Origin: Cucumis sativus
Lineage: Eukaryota > Streptophyta > Magnoliopsida > Cucurbitales > Cucurbitaceae
NCBI RefSeq assembly: GCF_000004075.3
Contig: NC_026656.2
Coordinates: 17,866,607 to 17,930,606, forward strand
Reading direction: 5' to 3'
Length of the DNA: 64,000 bases
The notes beneath the pieces were generated by a model. The model was not told where the DNA came from. It worked only from the letters and a program-made list of their open reading frames with translations, and made no database searches. This document shows positions 1 to 35,120 of this stretch, one piece after another. A program made the translations under genes and the position numbers. The first letter of the stretch is position 1; each line of letters opens with the position of its first letter.

Positions 1-628
1 TCATTTCAGTTCCACATTTCTACCATGGTTGTATTCAATTATTAAGGCTGAAGGTGAAGACCAAAACATTTTTTAACCATCAGAGAGGAAAGAAACTTGA
101 AGAAAACGGAGTGACAAAGATCTTTATAGTATAAAAAACAGAAAACAGGTTTTGTAATTTGTAAAGAAAGGAAAGAAAAGAAAGGAAAGAAAAGAAAGAA
201 AAACTTTTTTCTTTTTAGTTTTAAAAAGTTGACTAAGGTGAATTTCACCCAAATCCGATTCAAAATTCAAAATTCAAAGTTATAATCTACCTTTCTTTCT
301 TTATGTTTGAGAGGGCAATGATTCATTCATCTAGATGAATTGGATAAGGTTTAAGAACATTTAAAACTCACATGTTGGAAAACTTCACATGTCAACTCCA
401 CCATTATTTCAACTCTGGCCGACGTCTTACGCCAGAATTCCCCCACCTGCTCGGTCCCATCCCCCAATTTCCTCCAAATCAGTGTGCTTTCAATTCTCCC
501 TTTTTCTTCCTGATTTCGTTTCTCAAATCTGATTTATTCCATCCATCTATCAAATTTCGATTCTAATCAACCGTTTCTGCTTCAAAATCTCTTTCAGTCA
601 TTTCATCGAACACTGGTGGGTTTCCGAA
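1..628. other. 5' flank of the first gene
   Basis: No gene is supported here. It holds an A/G-rich stretch (about 165-220) and pyrimidine-rich sequence from about 430 to 620 that looks like the 5' untranslated leader of the plus-strand gene starting at 629. Short open frames on both strands show no recognisable protein. Confidence 0.5.
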
Positions 629-1078
629 ATGAAAACCAAAAACGCACAAAATCAAAACAAATTCATCCGATTCGTTACACTACCCATCAGAGCTCTAGGG
701 AAAGCCAAGGATTTCTATGTAAAAAGCATCATGGATTGTGCTCCCAGAGTCTCTCATGGTTACCCATCTGGCCAATTGCCCATCTTGCCCAAAAGCTACA
801 GCTCTCGCTCTTGCAGATCCAATGAAACCGACGATTTCAGAGAGCTTGTTAAGGCCGCCTCCGTTAGAAGCTTGGATATTAAAGATATCGATGCTGATAT
901 TCTTTATCCACAGAGGCAAAGACAATCCAAAGGATTGCCTAAAAGTTGCAGTGTTGGAATGGGTAGGATTGATGAGGATACTGCTTGTGAATTTGAAGAA
1001 GGCGTTGAAGATAAAGCTCATTTGGCTTATCCAAGAAGTAAAAGCTACGCTGTGACTAATTCAAATTCTGGGTTTTGA
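629..1078 (+). CDS. Small plant-specific protein of unknown function
   Basis: A single-exon frame of 149 codons. The start at 629 is the first ATG giving a plant-like N-terminus: a basic segment (residues 1-20), then an FVTLPIRALGKAKDFYVKSI-type helix. The middle holds DDFRELVKAASVRSL (about 68-82), an acidic IGRIDED-like motif (GRIDED, about 112-117) and a C-terminal YPRSKSYAV motif. I recognise this layout from an unnamed family in many eudicots (an 'RxLxKAxDFYV' head and a 'PRSxSYAV' tail), but no biochemical role is known to me. There is no signal peptide or membrane segment. Ser/Arg-rich stretches suggest a phosphorylated soluble protein, which is inference. Overlapping frames in the same interval are shadows. 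Confidence 0.75.
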   Translation: MKTKNAQNQNKFIRFVTLPIRALGKAKDFYVKSIMDCAPRVSHGYPSGQLPILPKSYSSRSCRSNETDDFRELVKAASVRSLDIKDIDADILYPQRQRQSKGLPKSCSVGMGRIDEDTACEFEEGVEDKAHLAYPRSKSYAVTNSNSGF

Positions 1079-2796
1079 TTCCCACTGTTCTTCAAAATAT
1101 TCCCAAATAATTCAAAATCTATTTTTGGATAAATTGGGAAGCAAAAAGGAGGAATTTTCTTGGAGACCCTTGATCATGCTGTTCTTCTCTGTCCGTGTAA
1201 ATATTACTATATCTGTTACCATTTGCACCCAAGTCATTTTTGCCTAAGTAGTCAAAATATTGAAAATAAATTCCTCGATTCTTGTTGGAACATTTATTCT
1301 CAACTCATTTGGTACTTTCCTTTTTCTTTTTAATAATTAGTTTTGGTATTTATTCTCATTTCTTTTCTGGCGTCAGAATCTGACAATGATGCAAAATTCC
1401 ATTTCTAGATTTGTGTGAATTATTGGGGGATTGGATTTGTCAGTGTGTTCGTAGGGTTGGGGCAAGTAGGATCCGATGAGCCTTGTGAAAAAAGGAATTT
1501 AATTTGGTAATGTTGGACCCAACCATTTAGAAGCCAACACAAAATGATTTCTTTTGTTTGATGATCTCAATTCCCAGTGTGCAATTATCAATTTAATTGA
1601 GATATATGAAGTATTGCTCGTCTCTTTAAGTTTCCTTTCCATGATTCAAATGCAATATTGTATGATGGCTAAGGGATAGAGTTCAAGCTCAAATTAAAAA
1701 AAAAAAAAAAAAAACGAAAGAGATGGTGGGGTCATGAGTTCTATTCATGCAATGATTTTGACATGAACATTGTTCGTATTTCCTTTCCTTATCTCTAAGA
1801 TCTTTTACAGATTCTTGTGGGGCAAAAGGAAAGATATCCAAATGATGGAGTTAACCAAATTCCATTTTTATGTTTTCTGAACATTATGGACTTTCTTGTA
1901 CTGAGTATGCTATTGATGGCCTTCAAAGATGATTAGAAAAAGGAAATATAAAATAGGAAAAGCTTCTTGCAGGCACACCGCTGAAAATATATTAAAATAA
2001 GAATAACATGAGTTCTATTTCACGATATCATGTTAAATTGTACATGTAAGAAGTTGGTGCTGCCAAGCCGAGCCAAGCTAATCATAATGGAATGACTAGT
2101 TATAAATACTTTTGTTTAGGAAATTAATAACCCTAAATTTTCCTTGATATGAATTGTATGCTGTGTAACCAATGCTCCCATTGGAATCGGCAGACTATTG
2201 ATTGAAATTTGAATTTGAGCATAGAAGTAGTTGCAGATGCGATACGTAAATCATTCAAAATAATAGTTTGGATTTACAGTTTATTTCTCTTTTGGTCAGA
2301 AGAAACTTGGATACTTAAATGGTGCAATTGAACGGACAACTTGTATCGATCTTTCATGTTGAAATGTTTTCCTTTACAAGGAACCAACAGAATGCTGATA
2401 CCACGACTCCCATACCAATCAACTTTGAAAGTGAACTTATTCGACAAGAACACATCCATGAAAGATCGATATCATGATTATGAGTTGTAGTGAACATTGT
2501 TCTATCAAGACTCGTAACCAGTCATGTAAATATTCATGTTAGAAAAAACTTCAAAATTGACAGATCAAACAAAAAAGATGAACGACACAGTCAACCTTGG
2601 TCGCTTTCTCTCCATGCTTGGTGTGATGAACAGACTGGGTATCTTACAGTGCTGCTGTTAAACTTCGGACTTGTGAGGTATAAGATTAACGCGTGAACGC
2701 TTGGGTCAAACTCTTGAGGTCGGATAGGATAAAAGAATGATTTCAATTTTCGTCCTTGTTAATCAGCCATGCTCGAGTGTAATAACGTAATGATTC
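1079..2796. other. Intergenic DNA between convergent genes
   Basis: Holds the 3' untranslated region of the first gene (from 1079 rightwards) and that of the minus-strand ECA3 gene (from 2796 leftwards), so the two genes converge. A poly-A run of about 18-20 bases sits near 1695-1714. No RNA gene or protein-coding exon is supported. Frames at 2274-2459 and 2490-2696 look accidental. Confidence 0.5.
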
Positions 2797-24268
<21,472 letters not shown>

Positions 24269-25265
24269 TTCTGAAAGGGTGGATTGAGTGAAAGCAAGAG
24301 TGGAGTTGCATCCACCAACAGCTTCCAAATTCTGGGTTCGTGGAGATGAGTTGAGATCCGAAAAAGAGAAAAGAAATGAATCAATTAAACAGTTGTGTGT
24401 TGGTATCGTAAATGCAAAGTAACGAATGCCTTCAATACGCGCCTTCCATTTTTCCCGCTGGCCCAAAACAATTCATAACTGTTGCTAATATTAGCCCAAT
24501 GCAAAAAGCTTTTGTGGGCCACGTCCACCATTCCAAAAACCTCTCATCCCCACTTAACAAAAACAATTGGAAAAATATTTGTAAACTCATTGATTTAAAT
24601 CAAATAAAGTTTACACCTTTTTAAATATAATCAAATAAAACCATATTGATAGACCGATACTTAACTTCTATCATCGTACGTGGATATGATTGATAGAAAC
24701 ATACCAGTGTCTATCAATGATATCATTGATAAAATCTGAAACTTTTGTTATATTTCATAAATATTTTATCAAATTTATTATTTTTTATAATTCTTCATAA
24801 TAAATTTGACTGATGTTCTATTATAATTTTGTCCACTTTTATAAATTTCAAAAATAAAATGTTAGTGGTGTACCGTTTTTTTATTGTAGTACGAGTCACT
24901 TTCATTTTATAGATTATCCAAAAATACATTCTTTTTAAGATACTACACTAATTTCGACGATCACTTAAATATAACACAACACACATGTTTATGTTTTTCT
25001 AAAAAAAATGCAACATTTTCAAGTTTAATCACAGCAACTGTGGTATAATTATGTGAAAAAGGGTCAAATTAATGCATTTCATCCATTTATCGTGTAAATT
25101 GAAACTTTCATTTAAATTGGCATTAGAGGGAAGAAATTAGTGGAAACTAAAGTTAACTATAACCGAAAAGTAATATTATATAGATGGATTAGTAAAAATT
25201 CAAAAGCCATATAATTTGATAGTTTTATACATATGATAGTATAGTATAGAAGACACTAATATACC

Positions 25266-25296
<31 letters not shown>

Positions 25297-25926
25297 ATAC
25301 ACTGTTCAATACTGTAGCAATTTTAACAGAAGTCATTACAACTAGACAAAATTAAACACATAACCGTCTACATAAACATGTTTTTAGATTATTATGTTTT
25401 ATAATATATGTTTATTATAGTCTAAATCCCAGTTATACACTCAAATATTCTTCACTTAATTACCTTCAAGGCAGTTTTAATGAAAGATTCAGATATGAAT
25501 TATTAAAACATGAAAGGTGTGAGGGAAAAATTGAAACTGTAAATATGTATATTTTCCTTCATGGGTAATATATATAGAGCTACAAGGGACAAACTATGGG
25601 TGATATATTATTATTATTTTTTTGCAATATACACTTCTTGAAAAAGAACAATAATAACAATACAATAACTTTCCAAACAATAATTCAAATATTTTCAATC
25701 AATTGGCTGCATTAACAATAAAGCCAGAGAAAATTGAGTAAAAAGAAGAAAGAAAAAAAATATGATAAAAAGAGAACCAACAAAATAATAATAATCCACA
25801 CGATCCTCCTCGTGTCTCTATCATTTCATTTAATTATTCTCGGCGTTCCACTTCTACTGTTCTTGATAATCGCCTGCACACACACAAATCACTCCAAACT
25901 TTTAACCCTACACACATACACAAAGC
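24269..25926. other. ECA3 leader/promoter and intergenic DNA
   Basis: The ECA3 5' leader probably runs from 24269 to about 24460. Between about 24630 and 24870 is an AT-rich stretch with repeated TCTATCA/TGATAGA words, resembling the GATAGA-containing cucurbit repeat also seen near 37800-37920. A poly-A run of about 28 bases lies at 25266-25293. No gene is supported. Confidence 0.45.
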
Positions 25927-27521
25927 TTAGCCTTTTACCGTTGTTGGTGCGGGTTGAGAGAGTTTTTTACCTGAGACATTTTTGGCCAATTTTTTTACTG
26001 AGGAAGACTGAAAAAAGCTTGTTTGTTTCTGCGAAGTACAAAGTTTTTTTTTTTTTTACATGTTAGTCGTACGGTTGTTTCCAAGATTTTGAAAAACAGG
26101 ATGGTTTGTTTTTTGTGGTTTTTACCTTGCCATGTTTTCGAGAATGGGTTTGGGAGAATTCTTTTACATTATCCGCCAAACCTTCATTTCTGTATGGATT
26201 CGTCTCTCTGATCTGTAAATAACACAGGAGAAAAAGGTGACTGACAAGAAATTATTGACAACGACAACTAACTTCTTAGATATATATATATATATCTGAT
26301 TGGGAAATTCTGATATGACATTTCTTTAGTTTGGGCCTAAATGCAATGAATTAAACTATAAACTCAATTTAATGTGTATATATTTGAAGTCAAAAGTCAT
26401 AGTCTATACCAAAACTAGTCAAGTCATTTAAATTCTTTTGACTCTCATTCAATCGTAATATTATAAATTTATTATTATTTCATTTAAAATATTTAAAATA
26501 AGATCAAAGTAAAACCATCATGGAATAGAAGACAAGAGGATGGATAATAATTCATATCAACGGAAAGTTACTAATACCACGTTCTATAAGATTTTAGCTT
26601 TTTTAAAAAAAAGAAAGAGCTAACTTTTTTTTCCCAAAAAATAAATCAATAAATAAAATGCTAATATTATGTTAGTTTGATATAAAATATGTATTAACAG
26701 TTTGAAAGAAAAGGTATCTACATTGATTTAATCTGTCAAAAAAAAAAACTTTAGAACTAAGTGATACAATGCAATATTTAAGGGTATATATTTTTCCCCA
26801 GAAGGACAGTGGAACCAAACTTTTACATTAAAGAAATGGAAATAAACTTTAGAACTTTATTCCTTGGGTGACATTTGTTACATGTGTGTGTATTTCAACC
26901 AAGAAAACGAGACATATGAGGTATAGTAAAGTAAATATTTTTATCTAAGGGGGAAAAAAGAAAAAAGAAAAACGAAAAAAAAAGTAATTGAAATTAGAGA
27001 ATTGAAAAAGAAAAAAAGCAAGAAAACCCACAAACCTCATTCCTCAAGAAGATTGGCAATGAAGTATAAAAGAATTAACAACATTTTCAACTAATTACCA
27101 AACCCACAGCCATAGCCACAGCCATAGCCATTGCCAAAAGTCTATGATTCTAGAGATCAACAAGAAGCAAACTAACCTTAGAAAGCCCAAAAACAGGGGA
27201 GCTTGCAGTATCATCAAGGCAAGAATGTTGGTTCCGCCACCCCATTTCCTCTTGCCTCTTACTTTTCCCGGCCACCAATTTCCCTCCACTCCGCGACACT
27301 GACTGACAATTCTTCTCCTCATAATACCCGTTCCTCGGTCCCGACGATGCATCCGAAATCATCGACAAATCCCTTTCTTCCTCCTCCTCCTTCTCTCCGC
27401 CGCCATAATCCACCGGACTCCCCCTAAACCTTTCCTCCGTCTCAATCGACTCCTCGAAATACATTGTCCACCCCGATTCACACCCACTATTATCACAATG
27501 CGAACCTGTAAAATTACTCAT
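25927..27521 (-). CDS. SOFL: SOB FIVE-LIKE (SOFL) protein
   Basis: Three exons, 27177-27521, 26126-26212 and 25927-26028, all phase 0 with GT-AG introns, giving 177 residues and stop TAA at 25927-25929. The two hallmark SOFL motifs are present: GCESGWTMYFEES (about 13-25) and DLSMISDASSGP (about 51-62). Between them is an acidic run (GGEKEEEEER). A conserved SLDDTASSPVF-like segment (CLDDTASSPVF here) closes exon 1. Exon 2 carries a short EFSQTHS segment comparable to the C-terminal FSQ motif of the family. SOFLs are small plant-specific proteins that raise cytokinin levels when over-expressed in Arabidopsis. Their biochemical activity is unknown to me. Exon 1 is certain. Exons 2-3 rest on splice signals and frame continuity, and reading through instead would add only VSLLLVDL after residue 115. 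Confidence 0.8.
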
Positions 27522-30500
27522 CCTTAAGAAGAAAAAGAGAGAAAAAAAACCCCAAAAAAACAGAGGAGGAAGAGAATTGGAGAGTGGAGTGGCTGAAAGT
27601 GGGTTGGTTGGAGGATTGTTTGTTTGTTTGTTAAATGAAAATAAGAGAGTGGGTATTGGTTAGTTTTATAGAGTGTGGTATTTAGGGATCAATGATTGGG
27701 ATTTGGGAGATGCAAGCCACCTGGATTGTTAAATGGAAGGCGGCCCCAAAGTATTAATAAAAATTGTCCATTCCTAAAATTATTTCGGTGAATACTCGTC
27801 CTCTGTTTTGTCTTGTCAAATTCCTCCCTTTTTTTATTTATTTTCCTTACTCAAACCTCGATACTGTTGAATTTACATCCCTATTTAAAACATTAACACA
27901 TGTGTACCACCATCTCACTAAACTATAATGGATACTAACATTACATGTAGTATCACTAAGATTTTTGGAATTTTTGTGCAGGTGATTTTAAATTTCTTGG
28001 AAACAAGTATATATATATAATTTGTCTTGTTTTCTCCTTTCCGAAATCAGTTTTTTTATGACATCAATAAGACTTATTTCCGGCGTCTCATCTTGCCTTT
28101 CAATTTCACTTTCTCATTGGTATTATAATCCTACCTTAATTATTTTTGTTCATAACATTTACATTTTGATTTGTTTTCTATTTGAAAAAATTTGTTTATT
28201 GTCACCGACCATCACATGTTGCTAGAGGGAGAGGAAAGTACAACTTCGGTTGTTGCAATTATCAAGGCAAAATACAGAAAAGGAAAAGAAGAAGAAGATC
28301 ATGAAGAGTGTTGCTATCAAATATCAAATATAGTGAAGATGTTCAGAGAAAAAAACAACAACCATGGAAATGTAGATTGATAAATTGAATTAAGTGCGTC
28401 TAAGAGATAAAAGAAAGATTGAACAATAATTAAAAAAATAAAAAGACGTCTATTTTGTACCTTTCAACCTCGCCATACACATAAAGATAATAATAAACTA
28501 TGAAATAAAAAAAATAAAGATATGTTGTCATATGACCTAACTAAATGATTTGAGGTTTATGGTTACCCAAAAATCAATATATCATTTTGAAAAAAACAAA
28601 AAATATTGTGAAAACTTTGACCAAATTGTATAGATAAGTCTATCGAATAACTTAAGATTTTTTCAAGTCATAATGATTATAGAGTCTCAAACACAAGTTT
28701 AGTTTACGTATAGAAATTATATGAACTAAAATAAAATGCTAAATTTATAGGACGAAGCTTCAACAAATACGAAAACAAATGTATGATATTGTGATCAAAT
28801 ATATCATTCCCTAACATGTTTATGATTTATGAAAAAGAACAACGTATTTAACACTTTAACTAATTGTTTTCTACTATATATTTTGTTAACGAAGAGTTTG
28901 GAATAAAAAGATTATGGAAATTGACATTTACAAATGTTACTTTTTTAAATATATTTTCTTTAAAAGAAAACTTTGAACACAAATAAATTTTATACTTTAA
29001 GCCTTTTTTTACTCAATAATACATTTCCATATTAAAGACTAAAATGAGTTGCTCACCAAGTTCATTCTACTTTGCTACCTTTTGTGTCTAGGAAGCAATT
29101 AATAAATGAAACCTTTTGTTTGATTACTATTAAATATGATCATCGAATAATTTAAAATATATTTTGTATATCATTTTCACTACTCCCATAAAAAGTATTT
29201 AAATATTTTTAGAAAAGAAAAAATAAAATTTATCACTTGACGGATTAAAATTGAATAACTTGATATAACTAGAAAAATAAGTTTTTATAACTTTTTGGAA
29301 TATTTTGTATTTGTTATTTATTTATGAATATAAATATGTGACAAAAAAAGACTTATTAGGCAGTTTTCTTTTGCTTCCTGAATGAAAAAAAAAATGTCAC
29401 TTTGGAATATCAGTAATGTTAAGCAAAATAGCATGGAGGTTTATAAATACATTTCTATTCTTTAATACACTAAATTATTTTTATTAATATTTTGTTAAAC
29501 TATATAAAATGTCATAATAATTAACTAATGTTGTGTTGTTACTTATATAACATATTGTTTAGTTTAAAATGTAATCAAGTATAGGAAACGGTAATATTGA
29601 AGGCTTTGTTTAATTAGCTGTAAATAGATAATTTATGCGTAATTGAAAAGTTGCCTTCCCTCTACTCTTAAAAACTGTCACTAATTAATTGAATGTGTTT
29701 TTTTCTCTTTCCTTTTGATTTTAATTTTAGAAGAAACAGTAATAGCAGATATAATCATTGTAAAACATATCAACATCAGTATTTGACAAGTCTAAAACAA
29801 TAATCTTCACCGAATTTAAATATTTAATATCCATATATATATATTACTTTTCATAGATTATTGTTTATTGATAATGATTCATATTAAAGAAAAAAATCAT
29901 ACAAATTTTGTGAAGAATTGTTTGCCCCATAAACTTTGATGCATCTGTATCATCATCGTGAGTCTTTTAAGAATTTATGTACCGATCAACTTACTTTCAT
30001 TGGTTTAACCGAATTAATCTCTAAGTTGACATATGTGAAACTTTTTTCACATATGTAGTGTGTTTAGCCTATAACACAATGGTGTATGGGAGACTATGAC
30101 GACTTTTGAAGTTGTAGACTACTAACGTTTAACTTGAATTGATTATCTCTTGAACTTGGGTGGTCGACATTATAAATATAAAATACTAAGATCAACTAGC
30201 CAATTTAAGATGCAATAATTGAACTCAACTAGTCAATTTAAGACGTAAGGTATTGACTTTTTTTCATCCTAAGTTACCTCTTGATTTTCATTGATTTTAA
30301 TTTGTAGAAAATAAGTTAGTATATTTAGAATGGAGTAACAAGTGAAATATTAATATATCATTTTTTATTTTTTATTTTTTTTATATACGCCAATAGAAGA
30401 AAACTATAAGTTTAATGTTATACTCAAATATAAAATATTTTTCCTTTTACATGTGAGATAGAGATTTAAATATTAAAATTATTGTATATTTATAATGTAC

Positions 30501-31730
30501 CTTAGGACTTTTTTTTTCAATTCTATTTATTTCAAACTTCCATAATACTAAGAAAAAGATAATTTATCTACTTTCTAAAAATATCTAAAGTATAGCACAC
30601 AAATAAAAGTCGGATTGGTTTTTCTTAAAAGAGAAAGTTAGAAGCGAAGAATAAGACAAGACGTTCAAATATATTGTACACTTAATCCATGTACAAAGAC
30701 TTCACAAGATTTTATCAAACTTTTAAGGTCGTAAGAGCTAAACTTTATTTTTTGTTTGACAATAGTAAGTAAATTTGTAAATTATTAAATTTGTTTTTGT
30801 ATATATAATACTATATACTATAGTTATGTAAAGAATTTGGAGAGAAGTGATAGATGAATTAAGGGAATTGTCCCGCCGCTCCAAATCTCAAACTTTGTGA
30901 GCACTTAATACAATATTTAGAATTAAAATTTTTAATTTGTTGAATCCAAATTATTATTATAAATTGGATTATTGACCCAACCACCTTAACTTTGTAAGCA
31001 AGAGATTTGAGATGAAGATAATTAAGTTATGTATAGTGTTTATTATTGTTATTATTTAAAATCAATAGCAAACCCATAAATAAAATATAATGAATAATGG
31101 TTTCGAAATCATATCAATAAACCACCGAACATGTCGTCATCATCAAATCTTACTGAAAATCAACGACATGATGGCAACCCAAAATGAACTATATCGTTGT
31201 CCCATATATCATATTTGCATTAAATGTGCCATTTAATCATTACTCAAAATCTATCTCCAAAAGTAAAATATAAATGCAAATATCAATCTCTCTCTCAATA
31301 CTAACAATCTCTTACATGAATCGTGAGATACTTCACATAATAAATTTGACCCAAAAATTTAAAAGTTCGTATACGATCTTAATATATTATTTACATGTTT
31401 AATCAATAATACTCAAATATCATACAAATAGTATTACATTGATAGTGTTATTTTACATAATTAGTTGGATAATTGGTATAAATTGAAGAGGATGGAATCT
31501 AGCTCACTCTATTATATTTATAGATGAGATAACAATAATTGGATTCCTCGTGTAGGTTCTTTTTATTTATTTATTTATTTATTAAGATATCATATAACAG
31601 AGAATTTAGAAAGCTCTCATTTGGAAATTAAAACAAATCAAATCTCCTTATCAGTCTGAAGTGAAAAAAGGGAGGTAATACTACAGAAGATTATATAATA
31701 ATAATAATTATTATTAGTATGATTATTATT

Positions 31731-31762
31731 CTATTTTGTCAATTTCAGAAATGACAAAATAG
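31731..31762. repeat. Perfect 11-bp inverted repeat with 10-base loop
   Basis: CTATTTTGTCA and TGACAAAATAG pair perfectly around ATTTCAGAAA. It may be the centre of a decayed MITE or chance in AT-rich DNA. No transcript context is visible. Confidence 0.5.
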
Positions 31763-32010
31763 TAATTTAAAAATAATAAGTACTTTTAAAATCTATAAAA
31801 GCAATTATACAAAAATACAAAAATAGAGGTTGGGTCATTTTCAAGTAATCTTCCGAAAACCAGATAGATAAGGAGTTGGCGTATTTGATTCAAGACGTTG
31901 ATGGAAAAGACACCTAAAACTTCTTCTCTCAATTCCTAAAAATCTTTTCCTACTCTTCTTTCCTTTAGTTATATATATAATTCAAACATTATTACAAACA
32001 ATGAGTCGGC

Positions 32011-32064
32011 CATAATTCAATTTACATTAAATATTTTCATAATTCAATTTACATTAAATATTTT
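32011..32064 (+). repeat. 27-bp perfect tandem duplication
   Basis: The 27-base unit starting CATAATTCAATTTACATTAA occurs twice in direct succession (32011-32037, 32038-32064) without a mismatch. It is probably a recent replication slippage in intergenic DNA. Confidence 0.85.
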
Positions 32065-34879
32065 AAGGCTCTATAGTAATAATAATAATAACGACCACCA
32101 TTCTTCAAATTTATTCATGAAACTTTTTATTTATGAATGGTTCTTTTTATATATAAAAAAAATCACAAGAATATTTTTTGGTTTAATATATCGTTTCTGG
32201 TGTAGTCAAATTGCATATTAATTATCTTGTTAAGTTGACAAAATGTCTAGTGATTGAATTGCGACTATGCTTCTTCATGCAAATAGAAATATAGTCTTGT
32301 CGTCTACAAGATAAAACAACCTTCGTTCTTCAACTGATTTTGCATAGAAACCAATTGGAATTTCAACCATTAGATAAACACTCACAAATGCTCGATAAGT
32401 TCAAAAGAAGAAGTTTTTAAGAAAGTGTTTCTCAATAGTAAAAGTTTCTCGAGCATTTAAAATGAAAGAATGAGGAAAAGTATACATCAAAATCACGAAA
32501 GTATGAATAGAAAAATAAATGATTATTGCACGAGCGTGACAAAAATAAAAGAATTAAAAGAAAAAGAGGGAGAAGTTGAGAGATGATCTTATGGGAGGAA
32601 AGGAAAGGAAATAAAAAAAGAGATATAGTAGTACATTTCAATATCTTCAATAGGGTCCATTTCTGTGCCCTCCCAATTTGATGATGGACCATTTCCAGAA
32701 ACAATACAAAATCAAATTAATGACGAAAATGTCTCTTCTCAGTGGACGATATTAAATCCCATGATACATTATATATTATTGATAATTCTATTTTATATCT
32801 TTATGATAATAATTCAATACATACATACATATACAATATCAAATTTTCATTTTATTTTTCGGACAGTAGCATATAAATTCCATATTTGTATTGTACTTTT
32901 TTAAAAAATAAAATCATTTTGCCACACATTTTAGGTAGTTTTTTTATTTTTTATTTTTATTTTAAATTTAGTGTAACTTTTAAAAGTAAAAACTAATTTG
33001 AAAGAAATATTTTTATAATTGAGAAGATATTAAAAAAAATAATACAAAAGGAGATATTTTAGCTTGTTTGGACTTTGAGGCAACATTAGATTTTTTCTTC
33101 TCTCTTTTGGTTAAGGACATTTATCAATTAACTTTTTCTTAGTTTGGAATGAGATGTTAGAGTTATTTTATTGAGCATTTAATGAATTAACTAAGACATA
33201 AAACATAAATACAAAGGTTGGATTTATGCTATAAAGCATTATGTTTTCTATTAGATGTCTACAAGTATCATTAATAACTAATAGAAATCTAATTTTGGAT
33301 CATAACAAACTGTTGAAAGAAAAAAAAAAAGACTGAAAGTTAATCGAACCAATGACGTACTTAAACATATCTCTTTCAAATCAAACTAATGGATTCACTA
33401 TTCTTATTGTGTTTGGAATTTAAGTGTTAAAGAGATTTTAAATCACAAAGGATTTTAAATGGATTTTGCTATTTAAGTAAAAAGTAAAACATATAATAAG
33501 TTAATTATTATTCAAAAGATAGATGGTTGAATCTTACCATTGATATTATGAGTAATAGTAACTTGTCTTTCTATTTTTCCTGTGGTAATATAATTTTTCA
33601 ACTCTAGAGAAGAGACTGTTTTGAACTATCAAAGGGGTTGGACATAGTACTGTTTCAATTTATTTATTTTTGGTTGGGTTATTGCCTTTTGAATTTATTA
33701 TATTTTCTTTAGAGATTCTTCTTCAGAGTTACTACAAATAAGATAAAGCAGGGGAAATAATAGACATAATATTTGAGTGAAGAAAAAAGGAAAGAATTAA
33801 GTTTATTGCTTCTTATTCATACAGGGTACAAAATGATTCAATTCACTCCTTTTTCCTTCTTTAGGTAATTACACTGTTTTAATTGATTCATAGCTTCCAT
33901 ATCAAGTAATTTACTTTTAATCGCTTTTTCATTGGGTTGGCCAACTAACCCACCTAAACCTAATTAAACTGGTTGTCAACAACATCACCCAACTCCCATC
34001 ATTCTTTGTTACCTTTACTACATAAATGCCTCCCTCCCAGTGTTAAAAAGATTATGGTTTCATTTACACATCAATATTTCATCCATGCATCTATATTTCT
34101 TTGAGTTCTCCATGTCAACATTGAAAGTAAATAAACATGCTAAATTGTTTAAAAGCTCATTGGAGTATCACTCAACTAATTAAAACATTTTATAATTTTT
34201 ATTGAAGTTTGCAGTTTAAGAAATCTCTCCGAGTAAAGTAATATCACGATTATTTAATTATAAGATCCGGATAAAAGCTTAATGTCTTGTACTAAGATGT
34301 AATTTTAATTAAATTCTTCTGATCAAAATGTTAAATTAGGAAAAAGATGCCAATTGTTAAAAAGGGGCCAACAAGAAGGGAAAAGTTATGTACAACAAAA
34401 AAAAAAAAACATGCAAACAATAATTTGGCTGGCAAAGTTAACAAATTAACTTTAAGCAAACTAAATACTCATTTGACAATTATTTTGCTTTTTCTTTTTT
34501 CTCTTGTAGTTTATAATTTTTTTGAAACTAAGTTTATAGACACCATAGTCACTTATTGATTTTCCCCGCTATGTTTTCTACTCTTAAATTTTAGCTAAAA
34601 ATTTCGTGCTTCCATCGATTTGTTTTTGTTTTTGAAGCTTAGTTAAGAAGTTCAACTAAAGTGAAATTCATGATAAGTTTCCAATAACAAATTGATTATG
34701 AAACCAAGAACTTTATTAAAATGTTCTTAAAATGTTCATATAGTAAAAATGGTTGTAAAATAGTTGCAACAAACTGAACATAAAATTTTTAAAACTAATT
34801 AGATAGGAAGTGATTATCAAACAGACATAAATAACCCATTTATCAATTATCAAACAAAAGAATGCAAATATTGTTCTCA

Positions 34880-35120
34880 AAATAAGATCATAGTTTCCAA
34901 CAGGTGAAGGATCGAGTAGGAGAACTAATCCCTAAAGAAAGAGGGGAAACTTGTAGGAGTGTCACCTAATGGAGATCAGCCTATACAAGAGAAAGAAGTA
35001 ATTGGTAAGGAAGAAGGTTGAAGAGAGAGACTTGCAAAAGAGGGGAATAAAATGAGCCATCTGCTCAATAAAATACCATCAAATACTGAACACTTCTGAT
35101 TATATTTCTCAACCCAACAT
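34880..35120. mobile_element. Possible LTR-element relic
   Basis: Unusually GC-balanced sequence for this desert. It ends with CTCAATAAAATACC and CTCAACCCAACATGGT, which resembles the 3' end of an LTR followed by a priming region. No target duplication or partner LTR could be defined, so the call is tentative. Confidence 0.25.
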
